64,000 nt of DNA from GCA-003244245 sp052390115 (GTDB lineage Bacteria > Actinomycetota > Actinomycetes > Mycobacteriales > Pseudonocardiaceae): positions 10,994-74,993 of the forward strand of contig JBQTHE010000053.1 in NCBI GenBank assembly GCA_052390115.1. The letters are read 5' to 3'. Shown piece after piece: positions 51,656-61,325 of the stretch (its first letter is position 1; each line of letters starts with the position of its first letter). The notes under the pieces were generated by a model. The model did not search any database. It saw only the letters and a list, made by a program, of their open reading frames with translations, and was not told where the DNA came from. Position numbers and translations under genes: made by a program.

Positions 51656-52837
51656 ATGACTCGGTGGGTGCGGGCGATCAGGCATGGCTGGGTGGTTGAA
51701 GACGGCGTACCCGGACCTGACGTCGACGAGTTCGCCGAGGCCACCGAGGTGGTGTCGGCGCTGGCCGGGCCCCAGGGTGGCGGTGACACGTTGCTGGCCG
51801 TGCAGCACCCACATCGCACACCCGGGGCGTTGGCCGAAGGGCTTTCGTTGACGGCGGCGCTGCCAGCGGCACGCCAGGCCCTGGACCGGTTGCGGACCAA
51901 CGCCTATCGCCAGGTGGACGAGGTGGTGGCGCCCTACCGGGTGGACGGTCCAGACGGTGTGGCGGTTGGCGTGTTGTGCCTGGTCGATTCGGCCGCCGTG
52001 GACGTGCACGGGGTTTCCCGGGTGCGGCATAGCGAGCAGGTCTATCCGGAGGTGGTGGCCGAACGCGCCGCGGTGCTCGCCGGGCTTGGCTGCGCGACCA
52101 GCGCGGCGATGCTCGTACCGGTCGTCGATGGTGAGCTGCTGACCGCGGCCGTACTGCGGAGCATCGATGCCCTGGCAGCGCCGGCGGTGTCGACCACCGA
52201 TTCCGGCGGCCGGACCCACCGGTTGTGGTTGCTGGGTCCCGGTGCGGGGCAGGACGCAGTGCTCGACGCCGTGGTGCGCAGTCCGCTGTTGGTCGCCGAC
52301 GGCAATCACCGGGTGGCTGCCGCGGCGGCCGGCGATCAGCCAAGCCTGCTCGCCTTGATGACCGGCGGACCTGCGCTGCGCATCGGCGCGATCCACCGGG
52401 CGCTGGTCGGCACCGGGCTGACCGCTGAGGATCTGGCCGATGCCTGGCGGCGGGCAGGTTTGACGGTCCGCAAAGCTACCAATCCGGCCCCACCTGCCTT
52501 GGCCGGCACCGTGGTGGTCCGAGCATCCGGTGCCGATCTGCTCGTCGAATTGCCCGGACCAGAGCCGGGCGAGCCGGTACCCAGGATTGATCACGGGCTG
52601 GTAGAACGGCTGCTCATCGCCGACGCGCTAGGCATCGATCCGGAAGGTCCGCAGGTACATGCCCTACCTGCTGGACATCCCGCGGGCGCAGGCGTCGATG
52701 CCGTGTTGCAGCTGGCCCCGGTGCCGTTCGCGGACGTGCTCGCCGTGCATGAGGAAGGCCGCCGGATGCCGCGCAAGAGCACCTATTTCACCCCGAAACC
52801 ACGCAGCGGACTGCTGTTGGCTGACCTCGCGGACTGA
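51656..52837 (+). CDS. DUF1015 family protein
   Basis: A 393-residue protein of the DUF1015 family. MTRWVRAIRHGWVVEDGVPG starts it, VADGNHRVAAA is the near-invariant DGxHR motif that suggests a nucleotide- or phosphate-binding site, and MPRKSTYFTPKPRSGLL is the conserved C-terminus. The function is unknown; the family shows similarity to HPr-kinase or ParB-like folds in some descriptions. It lies 11 bp after the prenyltransferase. Confidence 0.85.
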   Translation: MTRWVRAIRHGWVVEDGVPGPDVDEFAEATEVVSALAGPQGGGDTLLAVQHPHRTPGALAEGLSLTAALPAARQALDRLRTNAYRQVDEVVAPYRVDGPDGVAVGVLCLVDSAAVDVHGVSRVRHSEQVYPEVVAERAAVLAGLGCATSAAMLVPVVDGELLTAAVLRSIDALAAPAVSTTDSGGRTHRLWLLGPGAGQDAVLDAVVRSPLLVADGNHRVAAAAAGDQPSLLALMTGGPALRIGAIHRALVGTGLTAEDLADAWRRAGLTVRKATNPAPPALAGTVVVRASGADLLVELPGPEPGEPVPRIDHGLVERLLIADALGIDPEGPQVHALPAGHPAGAGVDAVLQLAPVPFADVLAVHEEGRRMPRKSTYFTPKPRSGLLLADLAD

Positions 52838-52912
52838 AGTGCAGCGCGGCCAGTTCTCAGCACACGACGCCCGACGTTTACATCGGTAGTAGGGCAGTCG
52901 TATGCTTTTGTG

Positions 52913-53170
52913 ATGCCAAGAGGGAACCCGTCGCCGAAGCTCGCCATCACCGTCGATCCCGACGTTCACCGTCAGGTCATCGAGGCCGCCTCGGCCGAGG
53001 GTGTCAGCGTGTCATCCTGGATGACCGCCGCCGCCCGTCGAGCGCTCAAGGTCCGTGACGGGCTCGCCGCCGTCGCCGAGTGGGAGACTGAGCACGGTTT
53101 GCTCACGGCTGCCGAGCTGGCGGAGGCTCGACAGCGGGTAGGAACTGCCACCGGTCGTCAGTCGGCGTGA
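52913..53170 (+). CDS. VapB-like ribbon-helix-helix antitoxin
   Basis: An 85-residue protein: LAITVDPDVHRQVIEAASAE plus GVSVSSWMTAAARRAL is the beta-alpha-alpha ribbon-helix-helix fold of CopG/VapB antitoxins; the acidic tail (EWETEHGLLTAAELAEARQR) would wrap the toxin. ATG 52913 follows a GTG at 52910. The stop overlaps the toxin start (GTGA), and such pairs repress their own promoter. Confidence 0.82.
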   Translation: MPRGNPSPKLAITVDPDVHRQVIEAASAEGVSVSSWMTAAARRALKVRDGLAAVAEWETEHGLLTAAELAEARQRVGTATGRQSA

Positions 53171-53547
53171 GCGGGGTCGTTTACGACGCTGGAGTGCTGA
53201 TCGCCGCCGAGCGCAACGACCGTGCGTCGTGGGCCGATCACCGGGTACGGCTGGAGCAGGGAATGATTCCGATCGTCCCTGCTGCCGTCGTCGCCCAGGT
53301 CAGCCGATCACCCCGGCAGGCTCAGCTTCGCCGTTTGCTCCGCGGCTGTGACGTCACCGACCTCGATGAGGACACCGCACACCGCGTCGGTCGGATCCTT
53401 GCCCAAGCTTGCACCTTCGACATCGTCGACGGGGCGGTCGTCGACGCAGCCGTCGTCCGCTCTGCCACGGTGGTGACGAGCGACCGAGCTGACATCGCCC
53501 ACCTCCTCCGGTCGGCCGGTACCGGCCTCCCCATCATCGATGTCTGA
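53167..53547 (+). CDS. VapC-like PIN-domain toxin (ribonuclease)
   Basis: A 126-residue PIN protein. The acidic residues of the active site are visible: VVYDAGVLIAAE, the central D/E-rich part, and VTSDRADIAHLL near the C-terminus with two aspartates. It would cut RNA, often tRNA, when not bound by its antitoxin. It is translationally coupled to the RHH gene before it. The usual first motif reads YDAG rather than xDTS. Confidence 0.82.
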   Translation: MSGVVYDAGVLIAAERNDRASWADHRVRLEQGMIPIVPAAVVAQVSRSPRQAQLRRLLRGCDVTDLDEDTAHRVGRILAQACTFDIVDGAVVDAAVVRSATVVTSDRADIAHLLRSAGTGLPIIDV

Positions 53548-53602
53548 CCGGGAGGTCGTGAGTGTGGTCGCCGACGCATTACGGATAGCCCAGCTGCACG
53601 TA

Positions 53603-55342
53603 CTACCCGCAGTTCAGCAGCGGTCGGTCAGCCGGGGGGCGCGGGCCGGCATTCCCGGCTTCGGATACGAAGTCCCTATTTCCCCGTAGCACGTCCACCC
53701 GGTCCGAATCTGGACTGCCCGACACCCAACTGGTGCCGGGTATCAGCTTCGCGTGGTGATGCAGCCGGGCCAGCATCCGGGACACGTCTCGGTGCCCCGC
53801 GACCGTTCCCGGTGGGCAGATCAAGGACGCCAGCGACAGCGTCACCTCGCGACCGTCGACCTCCCGCAGCTCATCGAGCACTGCGGAGCCGAACGGGACT
53901 ACGTCATCGGGATCGCAGATCACGACGAAGTCGTCCCCGCCGATGTGGCCAACAGCCGCGGAGGGGATCGCTTCGGCCGCATCGGTCAACGCGCAGCCCA
54001 GTTCCCGGATCAGATCCTCGCCGGCGATGAAGCCGCCCCTGTCGTTGACCGCCTCGAAGTCGTCAACGTCCAGCCAGCTCACCACGAAGGTGTCCCCTTC
54101 GGCGACCTTGCGGTCCACCAGTTCGGCGACCATGTCGCTGCCCGGCAGCCGGGTGAGCGGGTGCAGAGCCGCAGCCTGCGCAAGGTTCATCGTGGCCACG
54201 CCCTGGACCACATCGCCGATGCAGACTGCACCGGCGCACCGGCCGCTGGAGTCCAGCACGATGATGTCGTCGTACCTTCGGTGCGCCACGCTGCTGAGCA
54301 CAAGCTCGAGTGCGGCCAGTGCGCTGGAGCTGGACTCGAGTACCCGGGGCTCGTCGCCGAGCTGGGCGACCTCTCGCTTGGCGTACAGCGCGTGCCCGAA
54401 GGTCCCGCTGACTGCGAGCAGGAACCGGTTGCGGTCCAGCCTGTAGCGCGGTCTGCCGTCGTCATCCAGCAGCACCACCCCGCTGCTGGTCGGCCGATCA
54501 CAGAGCACTGTGCGGACTTCCTCCCCGGTGGCCGATACCGGGAGAGTGACGGCGGGATGCATGAAGTCCGTGATCCGTGCCCCCGGCAGGCCGCGCGCCG
54601 GGGTCGGGGAGACCGGCGCTCGAAACTCCCCGATACCCGCGATCGGCAAATAGGTCGGGGGACGGCGGCTGGGTGGTGCCAAGAGGTTGCCCTGCGCGAT
54701 GCCCACCCCATACTGCCGCAGGGTGGCCACCTGCTCCGGATGTTCCACTCCTTCGGCCACAACCTGCGCCCCGATCCGGGACGCGAGCTGCTGGAGCGCC
54801 TCGAGCACGGCCACGCAGCTGCTATCCCGCGGCAGCCCGGCGACGACCTGACGATCCATCTTGATCAGATCGGGTCTGGCCCCGGCGATCACCGTGAGTG
54901 GATAGTCCCCGGCGCCCACCCCATCCAACGCGATGCGGTACCCGAGGCGACGTAGCCGGTGCAGCCCGGCGAGGAGCAGCTCGGGCTTGAGCGCGGCGTG
55001 CGACGGGTTGATCTCCAGCACCGCCTCGCCCGGCTGCCGCCCGGTGCCGCTCAGCGCGTGGTGCAGCGGAGCGAGCGTCTCCGCTTCGGCGACAACGGTG
55101 TCGGCCGTCAGGTTGAGGTGTAACGGCAGCACTGTTTCGTGCTCCGAAGCGTAACGTGTGGCTGCAACGGCAAGCGTCACATCGAGGCTTTCCAGCCGTC
55201 CGGCGTGGGCGGCTGAATGCAACAGCGACTGCACATCACGGTGCACGGGTCGGGCGAGCATCTCCATAGCCACTACGCCGCCGGTGTGCAGATTAATCAG
55301 CGGCTGAAACGCGAACCGGCTTTCCTCCGATATTTCGGGCAC
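53603..55342 (-). CDS. EAL-CBS-GGDEF domain protein (cyclic-di-GMP related)
   Basis: A 579-residue protein. Residues ~1-235 are an EAL domain: FQPLINLHTGGVVAMEMLAR has the ExL motif, but DDFGTG is LDGVGAG, so one metal ligand is missing and phosphodiesterase activity is doubtful. Residues ~260-390 look like a CBS pair (ITDFMHPAVTLPVSATGEEV, IIVLDSSGRCAGAV). Residues ~400-550 are a GGDEF domain with HIGGDDFVVI, an intact signature. The protein may be a GTP-sensing cyclase regulated through the other two domains. It starts GTG 55342 and stands alone. Confidence 0.85.
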   Translation of the reverse strand: MPEISEESRFAFQPLINLHTGGVVAMEMLARPVHRDVQSLLHSAAHAGRLESLDVTLAVAATRYASEHETVLPLHLNLTADTVVAEAETLAPLHHALSGTGRQPGEAVLEINPSHAALKPELLLAGLHRLRRLGYRIALDGVGAGDYPLTVIAGARPDLIKMDRQVVAGLPRDSSCVAVLEALQQLASRIGAQVVAEGVEHPEQVATLRQYGVGIAQGNLLAPPSRRPPTYLPIAGIGEFRAPVSPTPARGLPGARITDFMHPAVTLPVSATGEEVRTVLCDRPTSSGVVLLDDDGRPRYRLDRNRFLLAVSGTFGHALYAKREVAQLGDEPRVLESSSSALAALELVLSSVAHRRYDDIIVLDSSGRCAGAVCIGDVVQGVATMNLAQAAALHPLTRLPGSDMVAELVDRKVAEGDTFVVSWLDVDDFEAVNDRGGFIAGEDLIRELGCALTDAAEAIPSAAVGHIGGDDFVVICDPDDVVPFGSAVLDELREVDGREVTLSLASLICPPGTVAGHRDVSRMLARLHHHAKLIPGTSWVSGSPDSDRVDVLRGNRDFVSEAGNAGPRPPADRPLLNCG

Positions 55343-55454
55343 CGGGAGATAATGCCTTGCAGAGATTAACGGCAGGCAACGGCTGTGCGCTTATTCACCC
55401 GGTGTTCATTTCGTGGACTGCCAGCCACGGAAGGTGGCGAACCGCGCACTCGTT

Positions 55455-55470
55455 GTGGCAACGGTGCCAC
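55455..55470 (-). terminator. Hairpin after recQ
   Basis: GTGGCA-ACGG-TGCCAC lies 18 bp after the recQ stop. It could terminate the recQ transcript, but it has no clear run of T. Confidence 0.3.
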
Positions 55471-55487
55471 GAAAGAATAGGACCTGC

Positions 55488-57359
55488 CTATCTTCCTGAG
55501 GGCAGCCGACCGTCGGGGGCAGATCCAGCGAGTGAGTCCAGGAGCTGCTGCCCGTACTTGGCCAGCTTGGTCTCGCCGACACCGCTGATCGTGCTGAGTT
55601 GGGCCAGGGTTGAGGGGGCCTCGGTGGCGATCTGGCGCAGGGTCGCGTCGTGGAAGATCACGTACGCGGGCACGCCCTGCTCCTTCGCGGCGGCGGCGCG
55701 CCAGGCGCGGAGTTGCTCGAACACCGGGACCGCCGCTTCGGGCAGGTCGACGGGTGCAGCGCGGCGGGACTTGGCGGCTCTGGCGGCGGCCTTCGCGACC
55801 CGTTCCGGTTCTCGGCGCAGCAGAACCTGGCGCTGCTGGCTCAACACCTCGGCACTGGACTCGGTGAGCACCAGCGTGCCGTAGTCGCCCTCGACGGCGA
55901 GCAGCCGCTGGGCCAGCAGTTGGCGCACCACTCCACGCCACTGGACCTCGCTCAGCTCCGTGCCGATGCCAAACACCTTCAAGGACTCGTGGCCGAACTG
56001 GGTGACCTTGGGCGTCGCTTTGCCGAGCAGGATGTCGATCACCTGGCCGGCGCCGAATTTCTGGCGGCGTTCCCGATCGAGCCGGAACACGGTCGACAGC
56101 AGCTTCTGCGCGGCGATCGTGCCGTCCCACGATTCCGGTGGTGACAGGCAGGTGTCGCAGTTGCCGCACGCGTCGCCGTGTTGGCCGAAGTAGGCGAGTA
56201 GCTGGGTGCGGCGGCACTCGACCGTCTCGCACAGCGCCAGCATGGCGTCGAGGTGGGTGCCAAGACGGCGCCGGTGGGCGTCGTCGCCCTCGGAAGTGTC
56301 GATCAGCTTGCGCTGCTGCACGACGTCTTGCAGGCCATAGGTGAGCCAGGCGGTGGAGGGCAGCCCGTCCCGTCCGGCTCGGCCCGTCTCCTGGTAATAG
56401 CCCTCGACAGACTTGGGCAGGTCAAGGTGGGCGACGAAGCGCACGTCGGGCTTGTCGATGCCCATGCCGAACGCGATCGTGGCGACCATGATCACGCCGT
56501 CCTCGCGCAGGAAGCGCGCTTGGTTCCCGGCCCGGGTGTGTGCGTCGAGCCCCGCATGGTAGGGCAGCGCCTCGATCCCGTTGCCCACCAGGAAGTCCGC
56601 GATCTTCTCGACCGAAGCCCGGGACAGGCAGTAGACGATGCCCGCGTCGCCAGGGTGCTCGGTGCGGAGCAGTTCCAGCAGTTGGCGCTTGGGATCGTCC
56701 TTCGGCACGATCCGGTACTGGATGTTCGGGCGGTCGAAGCACGCCACGAAGTGCCGGGCGCCGGTCAGGTTCAGCCGGGACGCGATCTCGGCGTGGGTTG
56801 CCTTGGTGGCTGTCGCGGTCAGCGCGATGCGGGGCACGGTAGGCCACCGCTCGTGCAGCGCGGACAGGGCGAGATAGTCGGGCCGGAAGTCATGCCCCCA
56901 CTGGGCCACGCAGTGCGCCTCGTCGATGGCGAACAGCGAGATCGTTCCGCGGTCCAGCAGGCTGCCCGTCGACTCGACGCGCAGCCGTTCCGGTGCCAGA
57001 TAGAGCAAGTCCAGCTCACCTCGGAGGAAGGCGGACTCGACCTGGCGGCGCTGGTAGGGGTCCTGCGTTGAGTTGAGGAACCCGGCCCGGACCCCGAGGG
57101 CCCGCAAGGCATCCACCTGGTCCTGCATCAGTGCGATGAGCGGCGAGACGACAACACCGACGCCTGTTCGCACGAGCGCTGGAATCTGGTAGCACAGCGA
57201 CTTGCCACCGCCGGTCGGCATGAGCACGAGCGCGTCACCACCAGCAGTGACGTGGTCGATGACCTCCTGCTGCGCTCCCCGGAACGAGTCGTAGCCGAAG
57301 ACACGGCGCAGCACCCGCACGGCATCGCTCACATCGAGACCTGCTTCGGCGGCACCCAT
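55488..57359 (-). CDS. recQ: ATP-dependent DNA helicase RecQ
   Basis: A 623-residue 3'-5' helicase. Motif I MPTGGGKSLCYQIP, motif II IDEAHCVAQWGHDFRPDY with the RecQ aromatic loop, motif VI TGRAGRDG, the zinc-binding cysteines (ETVECRRTQLLAYFGQHGDA then CGNCDTC) and a C-terminal HRDC domain (EQLRAWRAAAAKEQGVPAYV) are all present, so it is full length. It works in recombination repair. ATG 57359. Confidence 0.96.
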   Translation of the reverse strand: MGAAEAGLDVSDAVRVLRRVFGYDSFRGAQQEVIDHVTAGGDALVLMPTGGGKSLCYQIPALVRTGVGVVVSPLIALMQDQVDALRALGVRAGFLNSTQDPYQRRQVESAFLRGELDLLYLAPERLRVESTGSLLDRGTISLFAIDEAHCVAQWGHDFRPDYLALSALHERWPTVPRIALTATATKATHAEIASRLNLTGARHFVACFDRPNIQYRIVPKDDPKRQLLELLRTEHPGDAGIVYCLSRASVEKIADFLVGNGIEALPYHAGLDAHTRAGNQARFLREDGVIMVATIAFGMGIDKPDVRFVAHLDLPKSVEGYYQETGRAGRDGLPSTAWLTYGLQDVVQQRKLIDTSEGDDAHRRRLGTHLDAMLALCETVECRRTQLLAYFGQHGDACGNCDTCLSPPESWDGTIAAQKLLSTVFRLDRERRQKFGAGQVIDILLGKATPKVTQFGHESLKVFGIGTELSEVQWRGVVRQLLAQRLLAVEGDYGTLVLTESSAEVLSQQRQVLLRREPERVAKAAARAAKSRRAAPVDLPEAAVPVFEQLRAWRAAAAKEQGVPAYVIFHDATLRQIATEAPSTLAQLSTISGVGETKLAKYGQQLLDSLAGSAPDGRLPSGR

Positions 57360-57433
57360 CCCGGCGATCCTAGGACCGGCGTCATCCAGAACCAGACTGG
57401 TGCCGGTTTGCGGGTCGCGCTGTACTGGCTGAC

Positions 57434-58848
57434 GTGGCGCCCACCGTCATCAGCACACGGGCTCTGGTCGGCCGGGACGCCGAGCTGGCGACGGCCCGGC
57501 GACTCCTCGACGCGTCGAGGGCAGGCGAGGGGGGCTTGCTACTGGTCACCGGTGCGGCCTACGGCGCGGGTCACCCGGACCACGCGGCCGGGTTCGCCCG
57601 GACGGCGGCCGAGATGGCCGAACGGTTCGGCGAGCCGGAGACGCTGTGCGCGGCCCTGCTCGTCCTGGGGCGGTGCACCGGAGCCAGCGATCGGGAACGC
57701 GCGGTGGCGGCGTTCGGCCGGGCCGCGCAGTGCGCCGCCGAGCACGGCCTGGCGATCTGGCGGATCGAGGCGACGTGCGGTCTGGGCCTGGTGGAGCTGC
57801 ACGAGCGTGATGTGCCGGTGCTGCTGGGCGAGGCGCATGAGCTGGCGTTGGATGCCGGGCTGCTGGGTCTGGCGCTGTCGATCGAGGTGATCCTGGCCGA
57901 GCGGGTGCTGACCACCGACGGGCCCCGCGCCGCGGAATCGATGTCCCAGGCCACCGCGAAGCAGGCCGACCTGCTGGGCCTGTCCGGGCTGCAGGCGGCG
58001 GCCGAGGCAAGTGCCGCGGCGGGCCGGGCGGCCGCCGGTGACCTTGACAGCAGGGACGCGCTGCTCGACGCCGCGTCGCAGCGTGCACACGCCTCCATCG
58101 AGGTCACCGCGCTTGCGGCGGCCGCGCGGGCGCTGCCGCACCTGCTGGCCCACGACCTTCGCCGGGCCGACGCGTTACTGGACGGTGGGATGATCGTGCT
58201 GCGTGGGCACGCCTCGGCAGCGCCGATCACCTACTGGGGGCTATGGGCGCTGCTGCGCATGATCGTGGCCATGATGGGGAGCCGACGGAGTTTCTGCGCT
58301 GCGCGCCGGTCCGGGTTGCGACTGCTAACCGCGCCGCGCTTTCTTACGCCGATGCTGTGGCCGCCGGCCGCGCCGGCCAGGACGACGTCGCAGCCGACCT
58401 GCTTGCCACCGGCGACGAGATCCTGGCCGGTCAGCACTGGTGGCGCCGGTTGTTGCGACTGCTCGTCCTGGAGGCGGCGGTGGCGGATCGCTGGGGTGAC
58501 CCGGTGCCCGCGCTGCGTGCCGATCTCACCGCCTTCGAGCGCAGCGGCGAGCACCTGCTGGCCCGCACCTGCCGTGACCTGCTACGCCGGGCCGGCGCCC
58601 CGACCCGGCGGGGACGCGGCAGTACTCCCGTCCCGCCCGCTCTGCGGGCTCTCGGGGTGACGAGCCGGGAGATGGACGTGCTCGGGCTCGTCGCCGAGGG
58701 CATGTCGAACGCCGAGGTCGGACGCCGGCTGTTCGTCTCTCCACGCACCGTCGAGACCCACGTCGCCAGCCTGCTGGCCAAGACCGGAGCGACCAACCGT
58801 GCTGGTTTGCGCGCCATAGCGTGCTCGGGGCCACAACGCCCTGCGTAG
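57434..58848 (+). pseudogene. Decayed LuxR-family (LAL-type) regulator
   Basis: The gene has two defects. The N-terminus has GRDAELATARRLLDASRAGEGG then LLLVTG, the usual approach to a P-loop, but jumps straight to AYGAGHPDHAAGFARTA in the TPR-like helical part, so the ATPase core is deleted. Then the frame shifts by one base near 58263-58290: frame 1 ends in nonsense after ALLRMIVA, and the second frame carries on with EFLRCAPVRVATANRAALSYA and a normal C-terminal HTH (LGVTSREMDVLGLVAEGMSN, AEVGRRLFVSPRTVETHV). It is probably inactive. The orphan HTH half could still be translated from inside. Confidence 0.8.
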
Positions 58849-58986
58849 CCAGGCCCCGGGGCAAACTCCGTGGCCCCGACGGATCCGCAGCCTAGCTCGT
58901 TGGGCGCACGGTATCAGCGGCCCCAAACAACGCTCTGTCATCCGGGCCATAGCTGTTCCAAGCCCACCAGAGTGAAGGAGCTCCCG

Positions 58987-60399
58987 ATGCGATCCGACCT
59001 CATCACCGCCGACGTCCTCGTCGTCGGCGCCGGGCCGGCGGGTCTGACCGCCGCGACCATGCTCGCCCGCCACGGGGTCGATGTGCTGGTCGTCGAGCGA
59101 CACGATGGCACGTCCCCGTTCCCGAAGGCCACCGGTGTCAGCACCCGCACGATGGAGCTGCTTCGCACCTGGGGCGTGGAGCAGCGGGTCCGCGCCGGTG
59201 CCATGCGCGTGCGGCCGGGCCTGACAGTGTGCGACACCCTGGCCGACCCGGCACAGAAGATGGACATGCCGTTCGGCTACCCGACCGACGAGGCCGCCCT
59301 GGCCGTCAGCCCGACCACGCCCTGCTACTGCCCGCAGGACCACCTTGAGCCCGTACTGCTGGAGCACCTGCGGGCCCATGGTGGCCGGGTCCGGTTCGGT
59401 ACCGAGTTGACCGGTTCGACGACCGGCGCCACCGGGGTGCACGCCGAACTGCGCGACCTCACCCGGCGGCTGCCCCGTCCCCCGTCCGTACTCAACTTCG
59501 TCGAGGTCGCGGGCGCCGAAGGGCTGTTCGTGCCCACCAGCACCGACGACCGGTGGATCTATGGCCGCGAGTGGCACCCCGATCGCGGCGAGTCGATGGC
59601 GGACTGGACGCTGCATCGGTGCATCGAGTTGCTGCGGGCCGGTACCGGTCTGCCCGACCTACGGCCCGAGATCCTCGCAGTGATGCCATTCGTCATGGGT
59701 GGCCACGTCGCCACCTCGTCCCGCGCCGGGCGGACGTTCCTTGTCGGCGACGCCGCGCACCGGACCACCCCGGTCGGCGGCATCGGGATGAACACCGCGA
59801 TCCACGGCGCGCACAACCTGGGCTGGAAGCTTGCCTGGGTGCTCCGCGGCTGGGCCGGCGAAGCGCTGCTCGACAGCTACCAGGCCGAGCGCCGTCCGAT
59901 CGGGACCGAGAACGTGCTGCGCTCGCTGCGCCAGGAGCCCCAGCGCGCGGGGGAGGGCCTGGCCTGGGACGTCGACGTGCGTTACCGCTCGGCGGTGGTC
60001 GAGGCCGGGCCCGGCACCGGGACGGGGGAACGGGCCCCGCACGCATGGGTGCGCCACGGTGGGTCCCGGGTCTCGACGCTTGACCTCTTCGACGGCCGTC
60101 TCACGGTGCTCACCGGATCGCGGGGCGGGCCGTGGCGCCGGGCGGTTGCCGAGCTCGCCGCCGCCGGACTGCCGATCGTGGCGCTGTCCGCGGGCCGCGA
60201 CCTGCACGATGAGGACGGCGCGCTCGCCCGCCACTACCGCCTGGGCGACGCGGGTGCGGCGCTCGTCCGCCCCGATGGGTACCTCGCCTGGCGCCGTCCC
60301 GGGCCGGGCGGCGACGCGCGCGCGGCGCTGCGCTCGGCTGTTGGGCTTGCCCTGGGCCGAGCCGCCGAGGCGCCGGCCATCCTGCGCCAGGCCGGGTAG
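58987..60399 (+). CDS. FAD-dependent aromatic monooxygenase-like protein, internally shortened
   Basis: A 470-residue protein of the PheA/RdmE/Rox-type flavin hydroxylase group. GAGPAGLTAATMLARHG is the FAD motif, GDAAHRTTPVGGIGMNTAIH the second FAD site, and the C-terminal thioredoxin-like domain follows. Between VHAELRDLTRR and LFVPTSTDDRWIYGREW the usual segment with the GADG motif is absent, about 50-60 residues less than relatives, in frame. Since that motif binds FAD and NAD(P)H, activity is doubtful. ATG 58987 follows AAGGAG. The neighbouring regulator is also internally deleted. Confidence 0.8.
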   Translation: MRSDLITADVLVVGAGPAGLTAATMLARHGVDVLVVERHDGTSPFPKATGVSTRTMELLRTWGVEQRVRAGAMRVRPGLTVCDTLADPAQKMDMPFGYPTDEAALAVSPTTPCYCPQDHLEPVLLEHLRAHGGRVRFGTELTGSTTGATGVHAELRDLTRRLPRPPSVLNFVEVAGAEGLFVPTSTDDRWIYGREWHPDRGESMADWTLHRCIELLRAGTGLPDLRPEILAVMPFVMGGHVATSSRAGRTFLVGDAAHRTTPVGGIGMNTAIHGAHNLGWKLAWVLRGWAGEALLDSYQAERRPIGTENVLRSLRQEPQRAGEGLAWDVDVRYRSAVVEAGPGTGTGERAPHAWVRHGGSRVSTLDLFDGRLTVLTGSRGGPWRRAVAELAAAGLPIVALSAGRDLHDEDGALARHYRLGDAGAALVRPDGYLAWRRPGPGGDARAALRSAVGLALGRAAEAPAILRQAG

Positions 60400-60453
60400 C
60401 CAGCCGGCGTCACCGCACCGGCGAAGCGCCCGGCGGGTCGTAGGCGAACCGGT

Positions 60454-61224
60454 TCAGCCTCGGTGAATCCGCGGGACAGGGCCGTGGTGCCCCGAAGTGC
60501 GGCGGGCGAGCACCAGGGCGCCGCGTTTCGTCACCGGCAGCGGCAGCGGGCCGCGGTCGGCCAGCGCGTCGGCGGACCTCTCGGCCTCGTCGGGCGGCAC
60601 GAAACGGGCACGCAGGAAGTCACGGACGGCGTCCCGGTCGGGCAGCGTGATCAGCGGCGCGTCCCAGGCCTGGACCTCGACCGACCCGAAGGTGGCCGCG
60701 ACCAGCCCTGGCGCCTCTTCGGTGTCGAATGGGGTCGGTGCCGGCTGCCAGATCGGCGCCAGTTCCGGTGAGTCGGCTCGGGATATCGTGCCGGCGACGA
60801 ACAGCCCGCCAGGACGCAGCACGCGGCGCGCCTCGCGCAGCCCGAGCTCGGGTCGGTCGAGGTGATCCAGGACGTTGACCGCGACGACGGCGTCGGCGGC
60901 GCCGTGCGCAACCGGAAGCGCGGTGACCTCCGCGCACATCGTCGGTCCGTGCCGGTTTGCGGCCCGGACCATCGCGGCGGCGCTGTCGATGCCGATCACC
61001 TGCAGCGGGCTGCCGGCGGCGGTAGCGGCGAGTGCCCCGTCGCCGCAGCCGATGTCGAGCACCCGCACGGCGCCGGCGTCGATGAGGAGTTGCACGATCC
61101 GGGAGTGCAGGTCCGCCCCTGGCGTGCCATGCGATGCGGTGACGTGCATTCCGAGCCGGTAACGGCCGGGGTCGGTGTCATAGTCCCGTCTGGTGGGCAC
61201 CCGGGCATCGTCGCGCCAGGGCAT
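60454..61224 (-). CDS. Class I SAM-dependent methyltransferase
   Basis: A 256-residue methyltransferase. VLDIGCGDGALAATAAG is motif I, DSAAAMVRAANRHGP the acidic motif, ADAVVAVNVLDHLDRPELGL and EARRVLRPGGLFVAG motifs II and III. The substrate is unknown. ATG 61224 is chosen; the frame extends upstream through the paired 22-nt repeat, which is unlikely to be coding. It may form a unit with the next upstream gene, also on the minus strand. Confidence 0.85.
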   Translation of the reverse strand: MPWRDDARVPTRRDYDTDPGRYRLGMHVTASHGTPGADLHSRIVQLLIDAGAVRVLDIGCGDGALAATAAGSPLQVIGIDSAAAMVRAANRHGPTMCAEVTALPVAHGAADAVVAVNVLDHLDRPELGLREARRVLRPGGLFVAGTISRADSPELAPIWQPAPTPFDTEEAPGLVAATFGSVEVQAWDAPLITLPDRDAVRDFLRARFVPPDEAERSADALADRGPLPLPVTKRGALVLARRTSGHHGPVPRIHRG

Positions 61225-61274
61225 CCGGCGTGCCAGTGGTTTCGCGGCCGACCCGATTGTCGGGAACGGAAGGT

Positions 61275-61318
61275 GGGCAGGGGAGCCCGACATGCGGGGC
61301 AGGGGAGCACGACACGCC
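61275..61318. repeat. Paired 22-nt direct repeat, copy 3 of 3 (DR22)
   Basis: Two 22-nt units at 61275-61296 and 61297-61318, each GGGCAGGGGAGC followed by (C/A)CGACA. The reverse complement (TGTCGTGCTCCCCTGCCC core) aligns with the units at 22848 and 466. It lies between two minus-strand genes. Confidence 0.6.
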
Positions 61319-61325
61319 GGGCGGG

